From NCBI GenBank assembly GCA_949299535.1, contig CASGAQ010000011.1, positions 1 to 41,615 of the forward strand: a DNA stretch of 41,615 bases, given 5' to 3'. Below, piece by piece: positions 32,731 through 41,615 of this stretch; positions within the stretch are counted from its first letter, which is position 1; the number at the start of each line of letters is the position of its first letter. Source of the stretch: an uncultured Eubacteriales bacterium (GTDB lineage: Bacteria > Bacillota > Clostridia > Oscillospirales > CAG-272). The notes beneath the pieces were generated by a model. The model did no database searches. It was not told the origin of the DNA and worked only from the letters and a program-made list of their open reading frames with translations. Made by a program: the position numbers and the translations under genes.

Positions 32731-34155
32731 TTATACGGAAAGTTCGACAGTCGTTTTCTTTGCTTCGCCGAGAACGGGATCGATGTATCCGGCGATAAAT
32801 TCTTCTACCTGATGTTCGCTTCTTCCTGTGTAGAGAGAAGGAACGAGGATATTTTTGAGTTCTTCCATAGTGATGCTGAAAGAGGGATCGTTGCAGATAC
32901 GTTCAAGCATATCGTTCTTTTCGCCCTCTTCTTTTACCTTTTTGCCTGCGGCGATTGAGTGTACTCTTATCTTTTCATGTATTTCCTGTCTGTCTCCGCC
33001 GCGGCGAACAAGGTCCATCATGATGTTTTCAGAAGCGATGAAGGGAAGCTCAGCCATAACGCGGGATTCTATGACTTTAGGATAAACAACGAGGTCGGAG
33101 GTTACGTTTATGTAGATATTGAGTATCGCGTCTGCCGCAAGGAAAGCTTCGCTCATTGCAATGCGTTTGTTTGCGCTGTCGTCGAGAGTACGCTCGAACC
33201 ATTGAGTGGAAGCTGTCATGGCAGGGTTCGTGGAATCGGCGATAACATATCTTGCAAGAGAGCAGATGCGTTCACATCTCATGGGGTTGCGCTTGTAAGG
33301 CATTGCGGAGGAGCCTATCTGGTTCTTTTCAAAAGGTTCTTCCATTTCCTTGAAGGACTGAAGAAGGCGCATATCGTTTGCGAATTTAGAGGCGCTCTGA
33401 GCGATTCCGGAGAGTACGTTCATTATTCTGGAATCGAATTTTCTTGTGTAAGTCTGACCGGAAACGGGAACTACTTTTGTAAATCCGAAATCTTTTGCAA
33501 TACGCATTTCAAGTTCTTTTATCTTCGCTTCGTCGCCGTCGAAAAGCTCCATAAAGCTTGCCTGAGTACCTGTGGTGCCCTTTTGACCGAGCATCGCAAG
33601 AGAATCGAGCACGAAATCAAGGTCGCAAAGGTCAAGGTAAAGCTCATACATCCAAAGCGTTGCGCGCTTGCCTACCGTTGTGAGCTGAGCGGGCTGAAGA
33701 TGAGTGTATGCAAGGCAGGGCATACCCTTGTACTTCATTGCAAATTCGCGCAGGTTTGCAAGAACCGCAACGAGCTTTTCGCGTACAAGCTCAAGAGCTT
33801 TTTTGGAGATTATCATATCGGTGTTATCGCCTACATAGCAAGATGTGGCGCCGAGATGGATTATGCCGCGGGCTTTGGGGCACTGATCGCCGTATGCGTG
33901 AACGTGAGACATAACGTCGTGGCGGAGCTTTTTCTCGTAATCTTCCGCAACTTCGTAGTTTACGTCTTCTGCATGAGCTTCAAGCTCTGCTATTTGTTCG
34001 TCAGTGATGGCAAGACCAAGATCTTTTTCCGCTTTTGCAAGAGATATCCAAAGCTTGCGCCATGTCGTGAATTTCATATCTGGAGAGAAAAGATACTGCA
34101 TTTCTTTGCTTGCATATCTGCCGGAGAATGCGCTTTCATATTCACTTCTGTTCAT
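32731..34155 (-). CDS. purB: Adenylosuccinate lyase
   Basis: A 474-residue lyase of the fumarase/aspartase superfamily. It acts twice in purine synthesis, on SAICAR and on adenylosuccinate. The signature SSAMPYKRNPMRCERI is present, as are HDVMSHVHAYG, GATSCYVGDNTD and the GQKGTTGTQASF segment. The start was set at the ATG at 34155, with AAAGGA upstream; an in-frame reading from 34179 adds eight residues. ddl follows 26 bp downstream. Confidence 0.96.
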   Translation of the reverse strand: MNRSEYESAFSGRYASKEMQYLFSPDMKFTTWRKLWISLAKAEKDLGLAITDEQIAELEAHAEDVNYEVAEDYEKKLRHDVMSHVHAYGDQCPKARGIIHLGATSCYVGDNTDMIISKKALELVREKLVAVLANLREFAMKYKGMPCLAYTHLQPAQLTTVGKRATLWMYELYLDLCDLDFVLDSLAMLGQKGTTGTQASFMELFDGDEAKIKELEMRIAKDFGFTKVVPVSGQTYTRKFDSRIMNVLSGIAQSASKFANDMRLLQSFKEMEEPFEKNQIGSSAMPYKRNPMRCERICSLARYVIADSTNPAMTASTQWFERTLDDSANKRIAMSEAFLAADAILNIYINVTSDLVVYPKVIESRVMAELPFIASENIMMDLVRRGGDRQEIHEKIRVHSIAAGKKVKEEGEKNDMLERICNDPSFSITMEELKNILVPSLYTGRSEHQVEEFIAGYIDPVLGEAKKTTVELSV

Positions 34156-34254
34156 TTTTACATTCCTTTCCGTTTGCACAAAATATTATGATTTTTATAT
34201 GATATGTCTGAGAATATTACGATGTTTTTACGTAGACTTTGCGTTTTTGGAGAT

Positions 34255-35538
34255 TTAAGCGGAAAACGCTTCTATCGCCGCTATTTTTACGCAAAGGCAC
34301 AGCACTTCCGCCGCTTTTTTGAGTTCTTCTATTGGCGGATAAGAGGGCGCTATGCGGAGGTTTGAATTTTTCGGATCTTTTCCGTAGGGGAAAGTCGCTC
34401 CGACACCCGTGAGTTTTACGCCTGCGTCGAGGCAGAGTTCATAAACTCTTTTAGCGCTTCCCGTCGTTATGTCAAGGCTTATGAAATATCCGCCGCGTGG
34501 TCTGGTCCATGTTGCGATTTCTCTGCTGCCGAGTTCCTTTTCGAAAGCGTCGAGAACTACTTCAAAGCGAGGACGGAGAATAGCCGCGTGTTTTTTCATA
34601 TGTTCGCGCACTCCGTCGGCGCTGCCGAAGAATTTGCAGTGGCGAAGCTGATTGAGCTTGTCGTATGAAATGGTCTGTGCGGTTATATGAGAGAGTGCTT
34701 CTTTTATGTTTGCGGCGCTTGAAATAAAAGCCGATATGCCTGCGCCCGCGTGAGTTATCTTTGAGGTGGAGGTGAACATATACACCATATCTTCGTTCTC
34801 GGTTCCGCGCGTCAGGTCAAAGATATTGAGAAGCTTCGGTGACTCGTCATAGAGATCGTGAATGATATATGCGTTGTCCCAGAAAACGCGGAAATCCTTT
34901 GCGGCGGGTGTGAGTGCGGCAAAGCGTCTTACCGTTTCATCGCTGTATACGGCGCCGGTAGGATTGGAATATTTCGGAACGCACCAGATACCTTTTATGG
35001 ATTCGTCCGAGGAAACAAGTTTTTCTACGGTGTCCATATCAGGACCGTCCTCGCGCATTTCAACGGGTATCATTTCGATTCCGAAAGCTTCGCATATGGC
35101 GAAATGTCTGTCATAGCCGGGAGCGGGGCAGAGAAATTTTACTTTTTCGCATTTGCACCAAGGAGTGCTTCCCTGTGACGTGCCGAAAAGCTCTGCGCGC
35201 GCTACTGCGTCATACATGAGCTGAAGGCTGGCATTGCCGCCTACAAAAACATTTTCCGTGTTTACGCCGCAAATGTCTGCAAAAAGTTTTTTGGCTTCCG
35301 GAATACCGGATAATATGCCGTAATTTCTTGTGTCTTCGCCGGAGGCGCTCAGGCAGTCTTCTCCGCTTTTCAGTATGGAAAGCATACTGTCGGAAAGATC
35401 CAGCTGTTCTTTGCAGGGTTTTCCGCGTGACATATCAAGTGAAAGACCTGCCGCCTTTATTTTTTCGTATTCCGCCGTGAGTTCGTTCATTTCGGCAATA
35501 AGCTCACAACGGCTCATTTGAGAAATAGGTTTGTTCAT
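34255..35538 (-). CDS. PLP aminotransferase, aspartate-aminotransferase-like (PF12897 type)
   Basis: A 427-residue class I-like aminotransferase. The PLP lysine is K260 in TSTSKITHAGAG. CVPKYSNPTGAVYSDE supplies the Asn-Pro of the PLP-binding region, and WDNAYIIHDL the Asp/Tyr pair. MSRGKPCKEQLDLSD (about 36-50) is typical of the PF12897 subgroup. AAGGAG precedes the ATG. It lies 35 bp downstream of asnS; a role in aspartate/asparagine metabolism is plausible, but the substrate is not proven. Confidence 0.87.
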   Translation of the reverse strand: MNKPISQMSRCELIAEMNELTAEYEKIKAAGLSLDMSRGKPCKEQLDLSDSMLSILKSGEDCLSASGEDTRNYGILSGIPEAKKLFADICGVNTENVFVGGNASLQLMYDAVARAELFGTSQGSTPWCKCEKVKFLCPAPGYDRHFAICEAFGIEMIPVEMREDGPDMDTVEKLVSSDESIKGIWCVPKYSNPTGAVYSDETVRRFAALTPAAKDFRVFWDNAYIIHDLYDESPKLLNIFDLTRGTENEDMVYMFTSTSKITHAGAGISAFISSAANIKEALSHITAQTISYDKLNQLRHCKFFGSADGVREHMKKHAAILRPRFEVVLDAFEKELGSREIATWTRPRGGYFISLDITTGSAKRVYELCLDAGVKLTGVGATFPYGKDPKNSNLRIAPSYPPIEELKKAAEVLCLCVKIAAIEAFSA

Positions 35539-35573
35539 ATTATCTGCTCTCCTTGGAGTTGGAAGAATTGGAT

Positions 35574-36968
35574 TTAAATATCTGCGTTGCCTGTTGTTCT
35601 GGGGAAGAGTTCGACATCTCGGATATTGGAAACGCCGGTTACATACATTATCAGGCGCTCAAAGCCGAGTCCGAATCCCGCATGGCGCGTTCCGCCGTAT
35701 TTGCGAAGCTCTGTGTACCACCAGTAATCGTCGGGGTTAAGACCGAAGTTCTGATATGCTTTTTCGAGATATTCAAGTCTTTCTTCGCGCTGAGAACCGC
35801 CTATGAGTTCTCCGACACCGGGAACGAGCATATCCATTGCGGCAACTGTCTTGCCGTCGTTGTTAAGACGCATATAAAAAGCTTTTATCTCTCTGGGATA
35901 GTTTATGACGAACACGGGTTTTTTGAAAATCTTTTCGCAAAGATATCTTTCGTGTTCTGTTTGGAGGTCGCAGCCCCAGAAAGGTTTGTATTCGAAATTT
36001 TCGCCGCTTTCTTCGAGCATTTTTATGGCGTCGGTATATGTTACGCGTGCGAAATCGTTTGAAACGATGTTGTTAAGTCTTTCAAGAACGGTGTTGTCTA
36101 CGAATTTATTGAAAAATTCAAGCTCCGGTTTGCAGGCTTCGAGTATATGACCGATGACGTATTTTGTCATGGCTTCTGCAAGTTCCATATCGTCTTCAAG
36201 GTCGGAGAAAGCTATTTCCGGTTCTATCATCCAAAATTCCGCCGCGTGTCTGGGCGTATATGAGCGCTCGGCGCGGAAAGTGGGTCCGAATGTGTAGACG
36301 TTTGCAAAAGCCTGAGCAAAACACTCTGCATTGAGCTGACCTGAAACGGTAAGGCTTGTGGGTTTGCCGAAAAAGTCTTTGGAAAAGTCAACTTTTCCGT
36401 CTTCTGTTTTCGGAAGATTATCCATATCAAGGCTCGTTACGCGGAACATCTCTCCTGCGCCTTCGCAGTCGCTTACCGTGATAAGGGGCGTGTGCGCGTA
36501 GAGGAATCCTCTTTCATGGAAGAAGTTATGTATTGCGAAAGCCGCTTCGGAACGAACGCGGAATATCGCCGTATAGATATTTGCTCTGGGGCGCAGATGG
36601 GGAATAGTGCGTAAAAATTCAAGAGAAGTTTTCTTTTTTTGCAGAGGGAAATCGGGAGTGGATGCGCCTTCAACGGCAACTTCCGAAGCCTTTATCTCAA
36701 AAGGCTGTTTTGCTTCGGGAGTGAGTACGAGAGTGCCTTTGACGATGAGAGCTACGCCGACGTTCTGCTTTGTGATCTCTGCGTAGTTTGCGAGTTTATC
36801 CGCTTCAATGACCACCTGGATACGGGAGAATGTACTGCCGTCATTCAGTTCGATAAAACCGAATACGTTGCTGGAACGTATTGTTTTTGCCCAGCCGGCA
36901 ACGGTTATTTCCTTGTCGGCGAACGTTTCGGGAGAGGCGAAAATCTCTTTGACTGTGGTTCTTTTCAT
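35574..36968 (-). CDS. asnS: Asparagine--tRNA ligase
   Basis: A 464-residue class II aminoacyl-tRNA synthetase. The N-terminal OB fold (about 1-110, [25 protein letters not shown]) binds the anticodon. The catalytic core has motif 2 [21 protein letters not shown] and motif 3 [22 protein letters not shown], and ends PRTTGNADI. It is transcribed from a consensus promoter at 37065-37093 and leads a run of same-strand genes (aminotransferase, purB, ddl, coaW). Confidence 0.97.
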   Translation of the reverse strand: MKRTTVKEIFASPETFADKEITVAGWAKTIRSSNVFGFIELNDGSTFSRIQVVIEADKLANYAEITKQNVGVALIVKGTLVLTPEAKQPFEIKASEVAVEGASTPDFPLQKKKTSLEFLRTIPHLRPRANIYTAIFRVRSEAAFAIHNFFHERGFLYAHTPLITVSDCEGAGEMFRVTSLDMDNLPKTEDGKVDFSKDFFGKPTSLTVSGQLNAECFAQAFANVYTFGPTFRAERSYTPRHAAEFWMIEPEIAFSDLEDDMELAEAMTKYVIGHILEACKPELEFFNKFVDNTVLERLNNIVSNDFARVTYTDAIKMLEESGENFEYKPFWGCDLQTEHERYLCEKIFKKPVFVINYPREIKAFYMRLNNDGKTVAAMDMLVPGVGELIGGSQREERLEYLEKAYQNFGLNPDDYWWYTELRKYGGTRHAGFGLGFERLIMYVTGVSNIRDVELFPRTTGNADI

Positions 36969-36999
36969 AATAAAGTATCTTCCTTATTTAATTGACTCT

Positions 37000-37034
37000 G
37001 CTTCCCGCGAAAGCAAAAGGCACATACGGGAAGC
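37000..37034 (-). promoter_or_regulatory. Leader hairpin of asnS
   Basis: GCTTCCCG (37000-37007) pairs with CGGGAAGC (37027-37034) around a 19-nt loop. It is not followed by a U-run on the minus strand, and no T-box sequence is seen. It may affect mRNA stability or translation. Confidence 0.4.
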
Positions 37035-37050
37035 ATACAAAATATAGAAT

Positions 37051-37093
37051 GTATAATAATAAATATTATACATGATACAGAACGGAAATTCAA
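37051..37093 (-). promoter_or_regulatory. asnS promoter with overlapping palindrome
   Basis: On the minus strand TTGAAT (37088-37093) and TATAAT (37065-37070) are 17 bp apart. A perfect inverted repeat GTATAATA-ATAAA-TATTATAC (37051-37071) covers the -10 and places a second TATAAT on the plus strand at 37052-37057. It could bind a repressor or be two overlapping -10 elements. Confidence 0.7.
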
Positions 37094-37159
37094 TATAAAA
37101 TGTGATTTTTGTTGTCTTGACGCGAGAAAATCGGGTGAAAAGTCGGGAATTGCTTCTTT

Positions 37160-39328
37160 TCAGACATTTTTCTCAAGAAACTGTGAGAGCCTTTCAAGCT
37201 CTTTTTCCGCTCTTTGGTGTTGCTGTGAGGCTTCAAAAGCGAGATTCTTACGGATATTTGCGCGGTTTGCCATCGTTTTGCGGAGAGCGTCCGAGATATC
37301 CTTGTTTTGCGCGCCGGGCGGGAAAAACGCACAACCGCTTATGCCGAGCGAACCGAGAAATGCGGATATTTTGCCGTCATCGGAAATTCCTATCATGGGG
37401 CATTTTTTCATAAGCGAGAATATCGCCGCGTGAAGGCGCATACATATCGAAAATTCCGCTCTTTCAACTAGCGGCGAGATGTCGTCCTCTGCGGAAAAGT
37501 ATATTCCATTCGTGCGTGCGGCGAGCTTTTTGCAGAGCTTTGAGTCCTCGCGGCCGTGCATGGGAATAAAAACAGGGAAAAGGCCGTATTTTCTGTTTAT
37601 CTCCGCGCAGAGCAGTGCGAGCTTGCCTGTTGAGCTGCCTTTTATTTTTTTTGGAAATACGAGATAATATTTGCCTTTTCGAACAAAAGACGGAGCGTTT
37701 TCTTTTGTTTCTTTTGCCGCGCATACAAGATCGCTTGTGCCGTATATGTCGTCGCGTCCCGTTATCTCGCGAACGAACGCAAGAGAAGCTTCATCCCTTA
37801 TAGAGATATAATCCGCAAGCGCAAGTTCTTTTCCGACTCGCTCAATATTTCTTTTGTGTTTCAGCGGACCTATCCCGTTGGCGCAGAGCACTACTTTGCA
37901 GGCGCTTTTGCGGGCAAGATTCATTATCTGTAAATAATACAGCAAGGATTTTGTACTTGTCTTGTCTTGGAGGATATTTCCGCCGCCGAATATCATCGCG
38001 TCAGATGCCGAAAGCGCGCGCATGACCTTGACAAAGTTGAATCTGTGAACAGAGTCGACTACGTATTTTTGACGGGTGTTGTGCGGAGCGGCGCTCATAA
38101 CGCAGATATTGCCTATGTTTTCGTTCTCTGAAAGTGATGAGATAAGCGAGGCGAGCATAGCTTCGTCGCCGGCGTTGCCGTAACCGTAATATCCGCATAT
38201 TACGACGTTCGTTTTTTTCTTTTTGAGCATATCTCGGTATAGTTTTTCGCATGTGTCCGTCATTGTACGGACGGAGTAATGTGTTTCTATAAAATTTCTG
38301 CCGTATTTTGTAAGGCTTTTAAGCTTTTCTTCGTCGCTTTGGAGAAGTTCCATAACGCATTTTTCGATTTTTTCGGAAGTAGGCGGTTCGCTTCCTCGGC
38401 AGCAGAAATTGGTACGCATTGCGTCTTCTTCGATATCGGGGGAAAATATGCCGAGCATACCGTATCTGCCTGCTATCACAGTAGGCTTGCCGGAAGCCGC
38501 GGCTTCCATTGCGGAGCGTGACGGCGCTACGAATATATCGCAGGCGGCGATATATTCCGCCGCTTTCGGCGTGCCGCCGGGCAGGAGGACTATCTCCTTG
38601 CCGACGCAAGAGTTTATTTCCAGAGCGCGCTTTCGCATGGCGATAAGATTCTTTCCCTCGCCGACTATCATCACTCTGATATCTTTATTTTTCCGATACA
38701 GAGAAGGAGCGCTTTCAAGCAGCATTTTGGCGACGAGAGCGCTGTCGTCGTTGAGTCTGCCAAGGTACATTACGACTTTCTTTCCGCAAAGTCCGAATTG
38801 GTTGCGTATCATCGTTCCGTCGTTTTCGGGACTGAAGCGCGATGTATCTATGCCGTTGTTGATAAGAGTTATATTTTCTTCGGGATAAGAATATTTTTTC
38901 GATAAGTTTTCCGCTATATCGCGGCTTACGGCGAGAATGTGATCCCCCCAGTCGGTCATACGCGAGAGAAAGGGACCTGCTTTAAAGTCGCCGTGAGCCG
39001 TCGTAATGAATATGAACCCGAACTTTTTTTGCAGTCTGCCACAGATAAAAGCCGGTATGCGCGCATGGGCGTGGACTATGTCAAATCTCTCTTTTTGCAT
39101 AAGCTGCGAGAGAATTTTCATTGATTTTGCGACGTCATGCGGTTTTTTTGAGTGGAGCGGCGCATGTATATGCTTAACGCCGCCCAATATCAGCTTGTCT
39201 GCGTATACGCCGCCGTTTGACGCGACGGTGACATCGTGACCGCGGCTCGTAAGCTCCAATGAAAGCTCCAAAATATGAGTTTCCGCTCCTCCGAGATCCA
39301 TTGTCATGGCAGTCATAAGTATTTTCAT
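37160..39328 (-). CDS. csaB: Fusion of a GT4 glycosyltransferase and a CsaB-type polysaccharide pyruvyl transferase
   Basis: A 722-residue two-domain enzyme. Residues 1 to about 370 are a GT-B glycosyltransferase of family 4 type: GGAETHILELSLELTSRGHDV, VVMYLGRLNDD and APSRSAMEAAASGKP (E275). Residues from about 372 are a CsaB-like domain: NVVICGYYGYGNAGDEAML at 374-392, IFGGGNILQDKTS, and the C-terminal CMRLHAAIFSLMKKCPMIGIS. CsaB adds pyruvyl ketals to a secondary cell-wall polymer, the ligand of SLH-domain S-layer proteins. The fusion suggests one protein that both transfers a sugar and pyruvylates, or two steps of one pathway held together. It acts at the inner membrane face. AAAGGAG lies 7 nt before the ATG. 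Confidence 0.88.
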   Translation of the reverse strand: MKILMTAMTMDLGGAETHILELSLELTSRGHDVTVASNGGVYADKLILGGVKHIHAPLHSKKPHDVAKSMKILSQLMQKERFDIVHAHARIPAFICGRLQKKFGFIFITTAHGDFKAGPFLSRMTDWGDHILAVSRDIAENLSKKYSYPEENITLINNGIDTSRFSPENDGTMIRNQFGLCGKKVVMYLGRLNDDSALVAKMLLESAPSLYRKNKDIRVMIVGEGKNLIAMRKRALEINSCVGKEIVLLPGGTPKAAEYIAACDIFVAPSRSAMEAAASGKPTVIAGRYGMLGIFSPDIEEDAMRTNFCCRGSEPPTSEKIEKCVMELLQSDEEKLKSLTKYGRNFIETHYSVRTMTDTCEKLYRDMLKKKKTNVVICGYYGYGNAGDEAMLASLISSLSENENIGNICVMSAAPHNTRQKYVVDSVHRFNFVKVMRALSASDAMIFGGGNILQDKTSTKSLLYYLQIMNLARKSACKVVLCANGIGPLKHKRNIERVGKELALADYISIRDEASLAFVREITGRDDIYGTSDLVCAAKETKENAPSFVRKGKYYLVFPKKIKGSSTGKLALLCAEINRKYGLFPVFIPMHGREDSKLCKKLAARTNGIYFSAEDDISPLVERAEFSICMRLHAAIFSLMKKCPMIGISDDGKISAFLGSLGISGCAFFPPGAQNKDISDALRKTMANRANIRKNLAFEASQQHQRAEKELERLSQFLEKNV

Positions 39329-39413
39329 CTTCGCACTCCTTTGCTCTGCCGAATAAAGAACGGAAAGGGAGATTTTCGGCAGATGGACAGATTTTTTGTT
39401 ATATATTGCCCGT

Positions 39414-39449
39414 TAAAAAAACTTCGCCGTTAGTTTTACCAACGGCGAA
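39414..39449 (-). terminator. Terminator of the transketolase pair
   Basis: TTCGCCGTT (39423-39431) pairs with AACGGCGAA (39441-39449). The A-run at 39414-39421 reads as a U-run on the minus strand. It lies about 90 bp past the second transketolase gene. Confidence 0.8.
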
Positions 39450-39537
39450 TAAAAATATTACATCGATAACGCCGCTTTTTTCGGCGCGACTTTTTTAGTT
39501 TGACCGATCGCTCTTAATTCCGAAAAGCGGTTTATTT

Positions 39538-40479
39538 TTATTTTTTGAGAGAAACGGCTTTTCTTGCGTGTGCGGCGATATTTTCTGCCGTAAGACCGTA
39601 TTCTGCGAGAAGTTCGGGAACTTTGCCGCTCATGCCGAATCTGTCTTCAACGCCTACACGAAGAACGGGAACGGGGCAGCTGTCTGCGAGAGCTTCGCAG
39701 ACAGCGCCGCCCAAACCGCCGATAACGCTGTGTTCTTCAGCCGTTACAACAGCTCCTGTTTTTGCGGCGGAAGCTACGATTATATCCTTATCAAGAGGTT
39801 TTATCGTATGGATATTGATGACTTCTGCGGAGATACCTTCATTTTTGAGCGTTTCTGCCGCTTCGAGAGCGAGGTGTACCATAAGTCCTGTTGCGACGAT
39901 GGTAACATCGGAGCCTTCTGCGAGTTTTACGCCTTTGCCGAGTTCGAATTTATAATTTGCATCATAAAGCGTGGGAACGGCGGCTCTGCCGAAACGAAGG
40001 TAGAAGGGACCGTATGTGTTGATAGCCGCTTCAACTGCAGCGGCAGCTTCAACTGCGTCTGCGGGATTTACGATCGTCATGCCGGGGATCGTACGCATGA
40101 GAGCGATATCCTCGTTGCACTGGTGAGTAGCGCCGTCTTCGCCTACGGAAATACCTGCGTGCGTTGCGCCTATTTTGACGTTGAGGTGAGGATAACCTAC
40201 GGAGTTTCTTATCTGTTCAAATGCTCTGCCTGCCGCGAACATTGCGAAAGACGAGGCGAAAACAGTTTTGCCGGAAGCGGCAAGACCTGCCGCAACGCCT
40301 ACCATGTTTCCTTCTGCGATACCGCAGTCGAAAAATCTTTCGGGGAATTTTTTCTTAAAAGTGCCTGTTTTCGTAGCAGCGGCAAGGTCTGCGTCGAGAA
40401 CAATGAAATCAGTATATTTTTCACCGAGAGAAGCCAGAGCGTTGCCGTATGCTTCTCTTGTTGCGATTTTTTCTGCCAT
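39538..40479 (-). CDS. Transketolase, C-terminal subunit
   Basis: A 313-residue protein with the pyrimidine-binding and C-terminal domains of transketolase: KTVFASSFAMFAAGRAFEQIRNSVGYPHLNVKIGATHAG, then DGATHQCNEDIALMRTIPGM, and the C-terminal EEHSVIGGLGGAVCEAL. It needs the N-terminal subunit, encoded 20 bp upstream, for a complete thiamine-diphosphate site. Split transketolase is common in Clostridia. The start was set at the ATG at 40479 (GAGGAG upstream); a GTG at 40488 is within the site. Confidence 0.94.
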   Translation of the reverse strand: MAEKIATREAYGNALASLGEKYTDFIVLDADLAAATKTGTFKKKFPERFFDCGIAEGNMVGVAAGLAASGKTVFASSFAMFAAGRAFEQIRNSVGYPHLNVKIGATHAGISVGEDGATHQCNEDIALMRTIPGMTIVNPADAVEAAAAVEAAINTYGPFYLRFGRAAVPTLYDANYKFELGKGVKLAEGSDVTIVATGLMVHLALEAAETLKNEGISAEVINIHTIKPLDKDIIVASAAKTGAVVTAEEHSVIGGLGGAVCEALADSCPVPVLRVGVEDRFGMSGKVPELLAEYGLTAENIAAHARKAVSLKK

Positions 40480-40499
40480 ATTATTCACACTCCTCGTTT

Positions 40500-41327
40500 T
40501 TATGCATTTGCTTTAAGTTCTGCTACAGCGGCTTCGTATTGATCGTCCTTGGGCGCGGAACCGTGCCAGCCTACCTGATCTTCCATGTAGGAAACGCCTT
40601 TTCCCTTTACGCATTTTGCGATGATCGCGGTGGGTTTGCCTTTTACGTTGCGGGCTTTTGCAAGAGCGTCGGCGATCTGGTCGAAATCATGTCCGTCTAT
40701 CGTGTAAACGTTCCAGCCGAACGCCGCGAATTTCTCATCAAGGGGAGTGGGGTTCATAACTTCCGTAACTCTGCCGTCTATCTGAAGACCGTTGTTGTCT
40801 ACGATAGCAACAAGGTTGTCGAGCTTATAGTGAGCGCCGAACATTGCAGCTTCCCAAATCTGACCTTCTTCGCTTTCGCCGTCTCCGATGATGGAGTAAA
40901 CACGGTAATCTTTGCTGTCGATTTTGCCGGCAAGCGCGATACCGCAAGCGGCGGAGAAACCTTGACCGAGAGAGCCTGTCGACATATCTATGCCGGGAAT
41001 ATGCTTCATGTCAGGGTGACCCTGAAGAATGGAGCCGAATTTGCGGAGCGTTTTCAGCATATCTTTTTCAAAATAACCTTTTTCTGCCAGAGCCGCATAA
41101 AGAGCGGGAGCCGTATGACCTTTGGAAAGAACGAGTCTGTCACGATTGGGGTCTTTGGGGTTTTTCGGATCTACATTCATTTCCGAAAAATAGAGATATG
41201 CAAGGATATCTGCGATGGCAAGAGAGCCGCCAGGATGACCGGAAGCCGCCGCGTGAACACCTTCAAGCGCACCGAGTCTGATATTGAGTGCTTTTTCTTT
41301 TAACATTTCGAGTTTTGCTGTTTTCAC
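40500..41327 (-). CDS. Transketolase, N-terminal subunit
   Basis: A 275-residue protein with the thiamine-diphosphate-binding domain: ASGHPGGSLAIADIL, LSKGHTAPALYAAL and IIGDGESEEGQIWEAAMFGAHYKLDNLVAIVDNNGLQ (the GDG-x-N motif). It forms a heteromer with the following C-terminal subunit for the pentose phosphate pathway. The start was set at GTG 41327, with AGGTGA 7 nt upstream; the longer open frame to 41411 overlaps its promoter. Confidence 0.93.
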   Translation of the reverse strand: MKTAKLEMLKEKALNIRLGALEGVHAAASGHPGGSLAIADILAYLYFSEMNVDPKNPKDPNRDRLVLSKGHTAPALYAALAEKGYFEKDMLKTLRKFGSILQGHPDMKHIPGIDMSTGSLGQGFSAACGIALAGKIDSKDYRVYSIIGDGESEEGQIWEAAMFGAHYKLDNLVAIVDNNGLQIDGRVTEVMNPTPLDEKFAAFGWNVYTIDGHDFDQIADALAKARNVKGKPTAIIAKCVKGKGVSYMEDQVGWHGSAPKDDQYEAAVAELKANA

Positions 41328-41402
41328 GAAATATTCACCTCCGAATTTACTTTGCGGGGACGCCGCCCGACAAAATCGATTAAAAATCGTTTTACGTATT
41401 AA

Positions 41403-41431
41403 ATTATACATTTTTTAGCGTACAATGTCAA
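41403..41431 (-). promoter_or_regulatory. Consensus promoter of the transketolase pair
   Basis: On the minus strand TTGACA (41426-41431) and TATAAT (41403-41408) are exactly 17 bp apart, about 75 nt before the GTG start. Both hexamers are perfect. Confidence 0.9.
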
Positions 41432-41482
41432 CCTTAACATAAAATTATAGACGAAAAATATAGAGATTATCACGCAGCAAAA

Positions 41483-41534
41483 AACATCAGACACATTTCT
41501 TTCCGCAAGGCGGTAGATAAAAGTGCCTGATGTT
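41483..41534 (-). terminator. Terminator of the gene at the right edge
   Basis: AACATCAG-A-CAC (41483-41494) pairs with GTG-C-CTGATGTT (41523-41534) around a 28-nt loop. An A-run before it reads as U-run on the minus strand. It lies 33 bp past the stop codon of the partial gene at the edge. Confidence 0.65.
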
Positions 41535-41567
41535 CTTGTTTTATTTGATTGTTTTCATGTCAAATGG

Positions 41568-41615
41568 TCAGAACCCGAAAGGAGCGGAAGGACGGTTGCT
41601 GCCGTTGCCCTCATT
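41568..41615 (-). CDS. C-terminal end of an unidentified gene (partial)
   Basis: The minus strand reads NEGNGSNRPSAPFGF and a TGA at 41570-41568. Only 15 codons are in the window. The terminator downstream supports it as a real gene end. The protein is not recognised. Confidence 0.5.
   Translation of the reverse strand, partial: NEGNGSNRPSAPFGF

Noticed and set aside
32959..34191. Plus-strand frame of 410 codons opposite purB
   Set aside because: Shadow of purB, no domain and no start signal.
36969..37160. T-box leader for asnS
   Set aside because: A synthetase leader with a hairpin suggested it, but no T-box sequence, specifier loop or terminator is visible and the leader is under 100 nt.
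39568..40542. Plus-strand frame of 324 codons opposite the transketolase genes
   Set aside because: Shadow frame, very Cys/Phe-rich, no ribosome binding site.
1..41615. CRISPR arrays, tRNA or rRNA genes, transposases, integrases
   Set aside because: No regularly spaced direct repeats, no cloverleaf genes and no recombinase motifs were seen on either strand.

Overview
The window looks like a core-chromosome segment of an anaerobic, low-to-mid GC Firmicute of the class Clostridia, probably an uncultured gut-type lineage. The reasons are clostridial marker families (YqhQ, DUF1836, DUF4364, DUF4830, PF12897 aminotransferase, a ferredoxin-thioredoxin-reductase-like protein, CsaB), split transketolase, strong AGGAGG-type ribosome binding sites, TTGACA/TATAAT promoters, many hairpin terminators and no outer-membrane genes. 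I see no phage, transposase, CRISPR array, tRNA or rRNA.

Layout. 1-3.5 kb: murI, prmC and yqhQ (minus), then secG with its own promoter and terminator. 3.6-5.8 kb: a von Willebrand factor A gene broken by one in-frame stop at codon 9, divergent from an FTR-like/thioredoxin pair. 5.8-14.5 kb: a lipoprotein, a nucleotidyltransferase, SPFH-NfeD, DUF1836-DUF4830, the rpsF-ssb-rpsR operon, a ProXp-type deacylase, an AAA ATPase, a nitroreductase and a Nudix hydrolase. 14.5-14.83 kb: a gene-free multi-hairpin element between two copies of one hairpin. 14.85-19.1 kb: a MarR regulator and a heterodimeric ABC exporter; matching palindromes sit at both promoters. 19.2-30 kb: GH38 mannosidase, DUF4364-DUF624, a GxDLY/GDSL esterase, a FliB-like protein whose best start is ACG, YbaK, GH78 rhamnosidase and a thioesterase. 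30-30.8 kb: a scar of broken genes. 30.8-41.6 kb (minus): coaW, ddl, purB, an aminotransferase and asnS, then a glycosyltransferase-CsaB fusion and split transketolase.

How it fits together. MurI and Ddl supply D-amino acids for peptidoglycan, and the CsaB fusion points to a pyruvylated cell-wall polymer. The FTR-like protein and thioredoxin suggest ferredoxin-fed disulfide reduction. GH38, GH78 and the esterase point to use of decorated glycans. Two INS-superfamily deacylases guard tRNA charging. The MarR/ABC locus looks like a self-regulated drug or peptide efflux cassette.

The window is mostly housekeeping. The least ordinary items are the 14.5-14.8 kb structured element, the one-base lesions in the VWA and FliB genes, the shifted cysteine pattern of the FTR-like protein, the terminator hairpin that contains a ribosome binding site at 9.7 kb, and the decay scar at 30.4-30.8 kb. 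Family names rest on recognition by eye; no database search was run.
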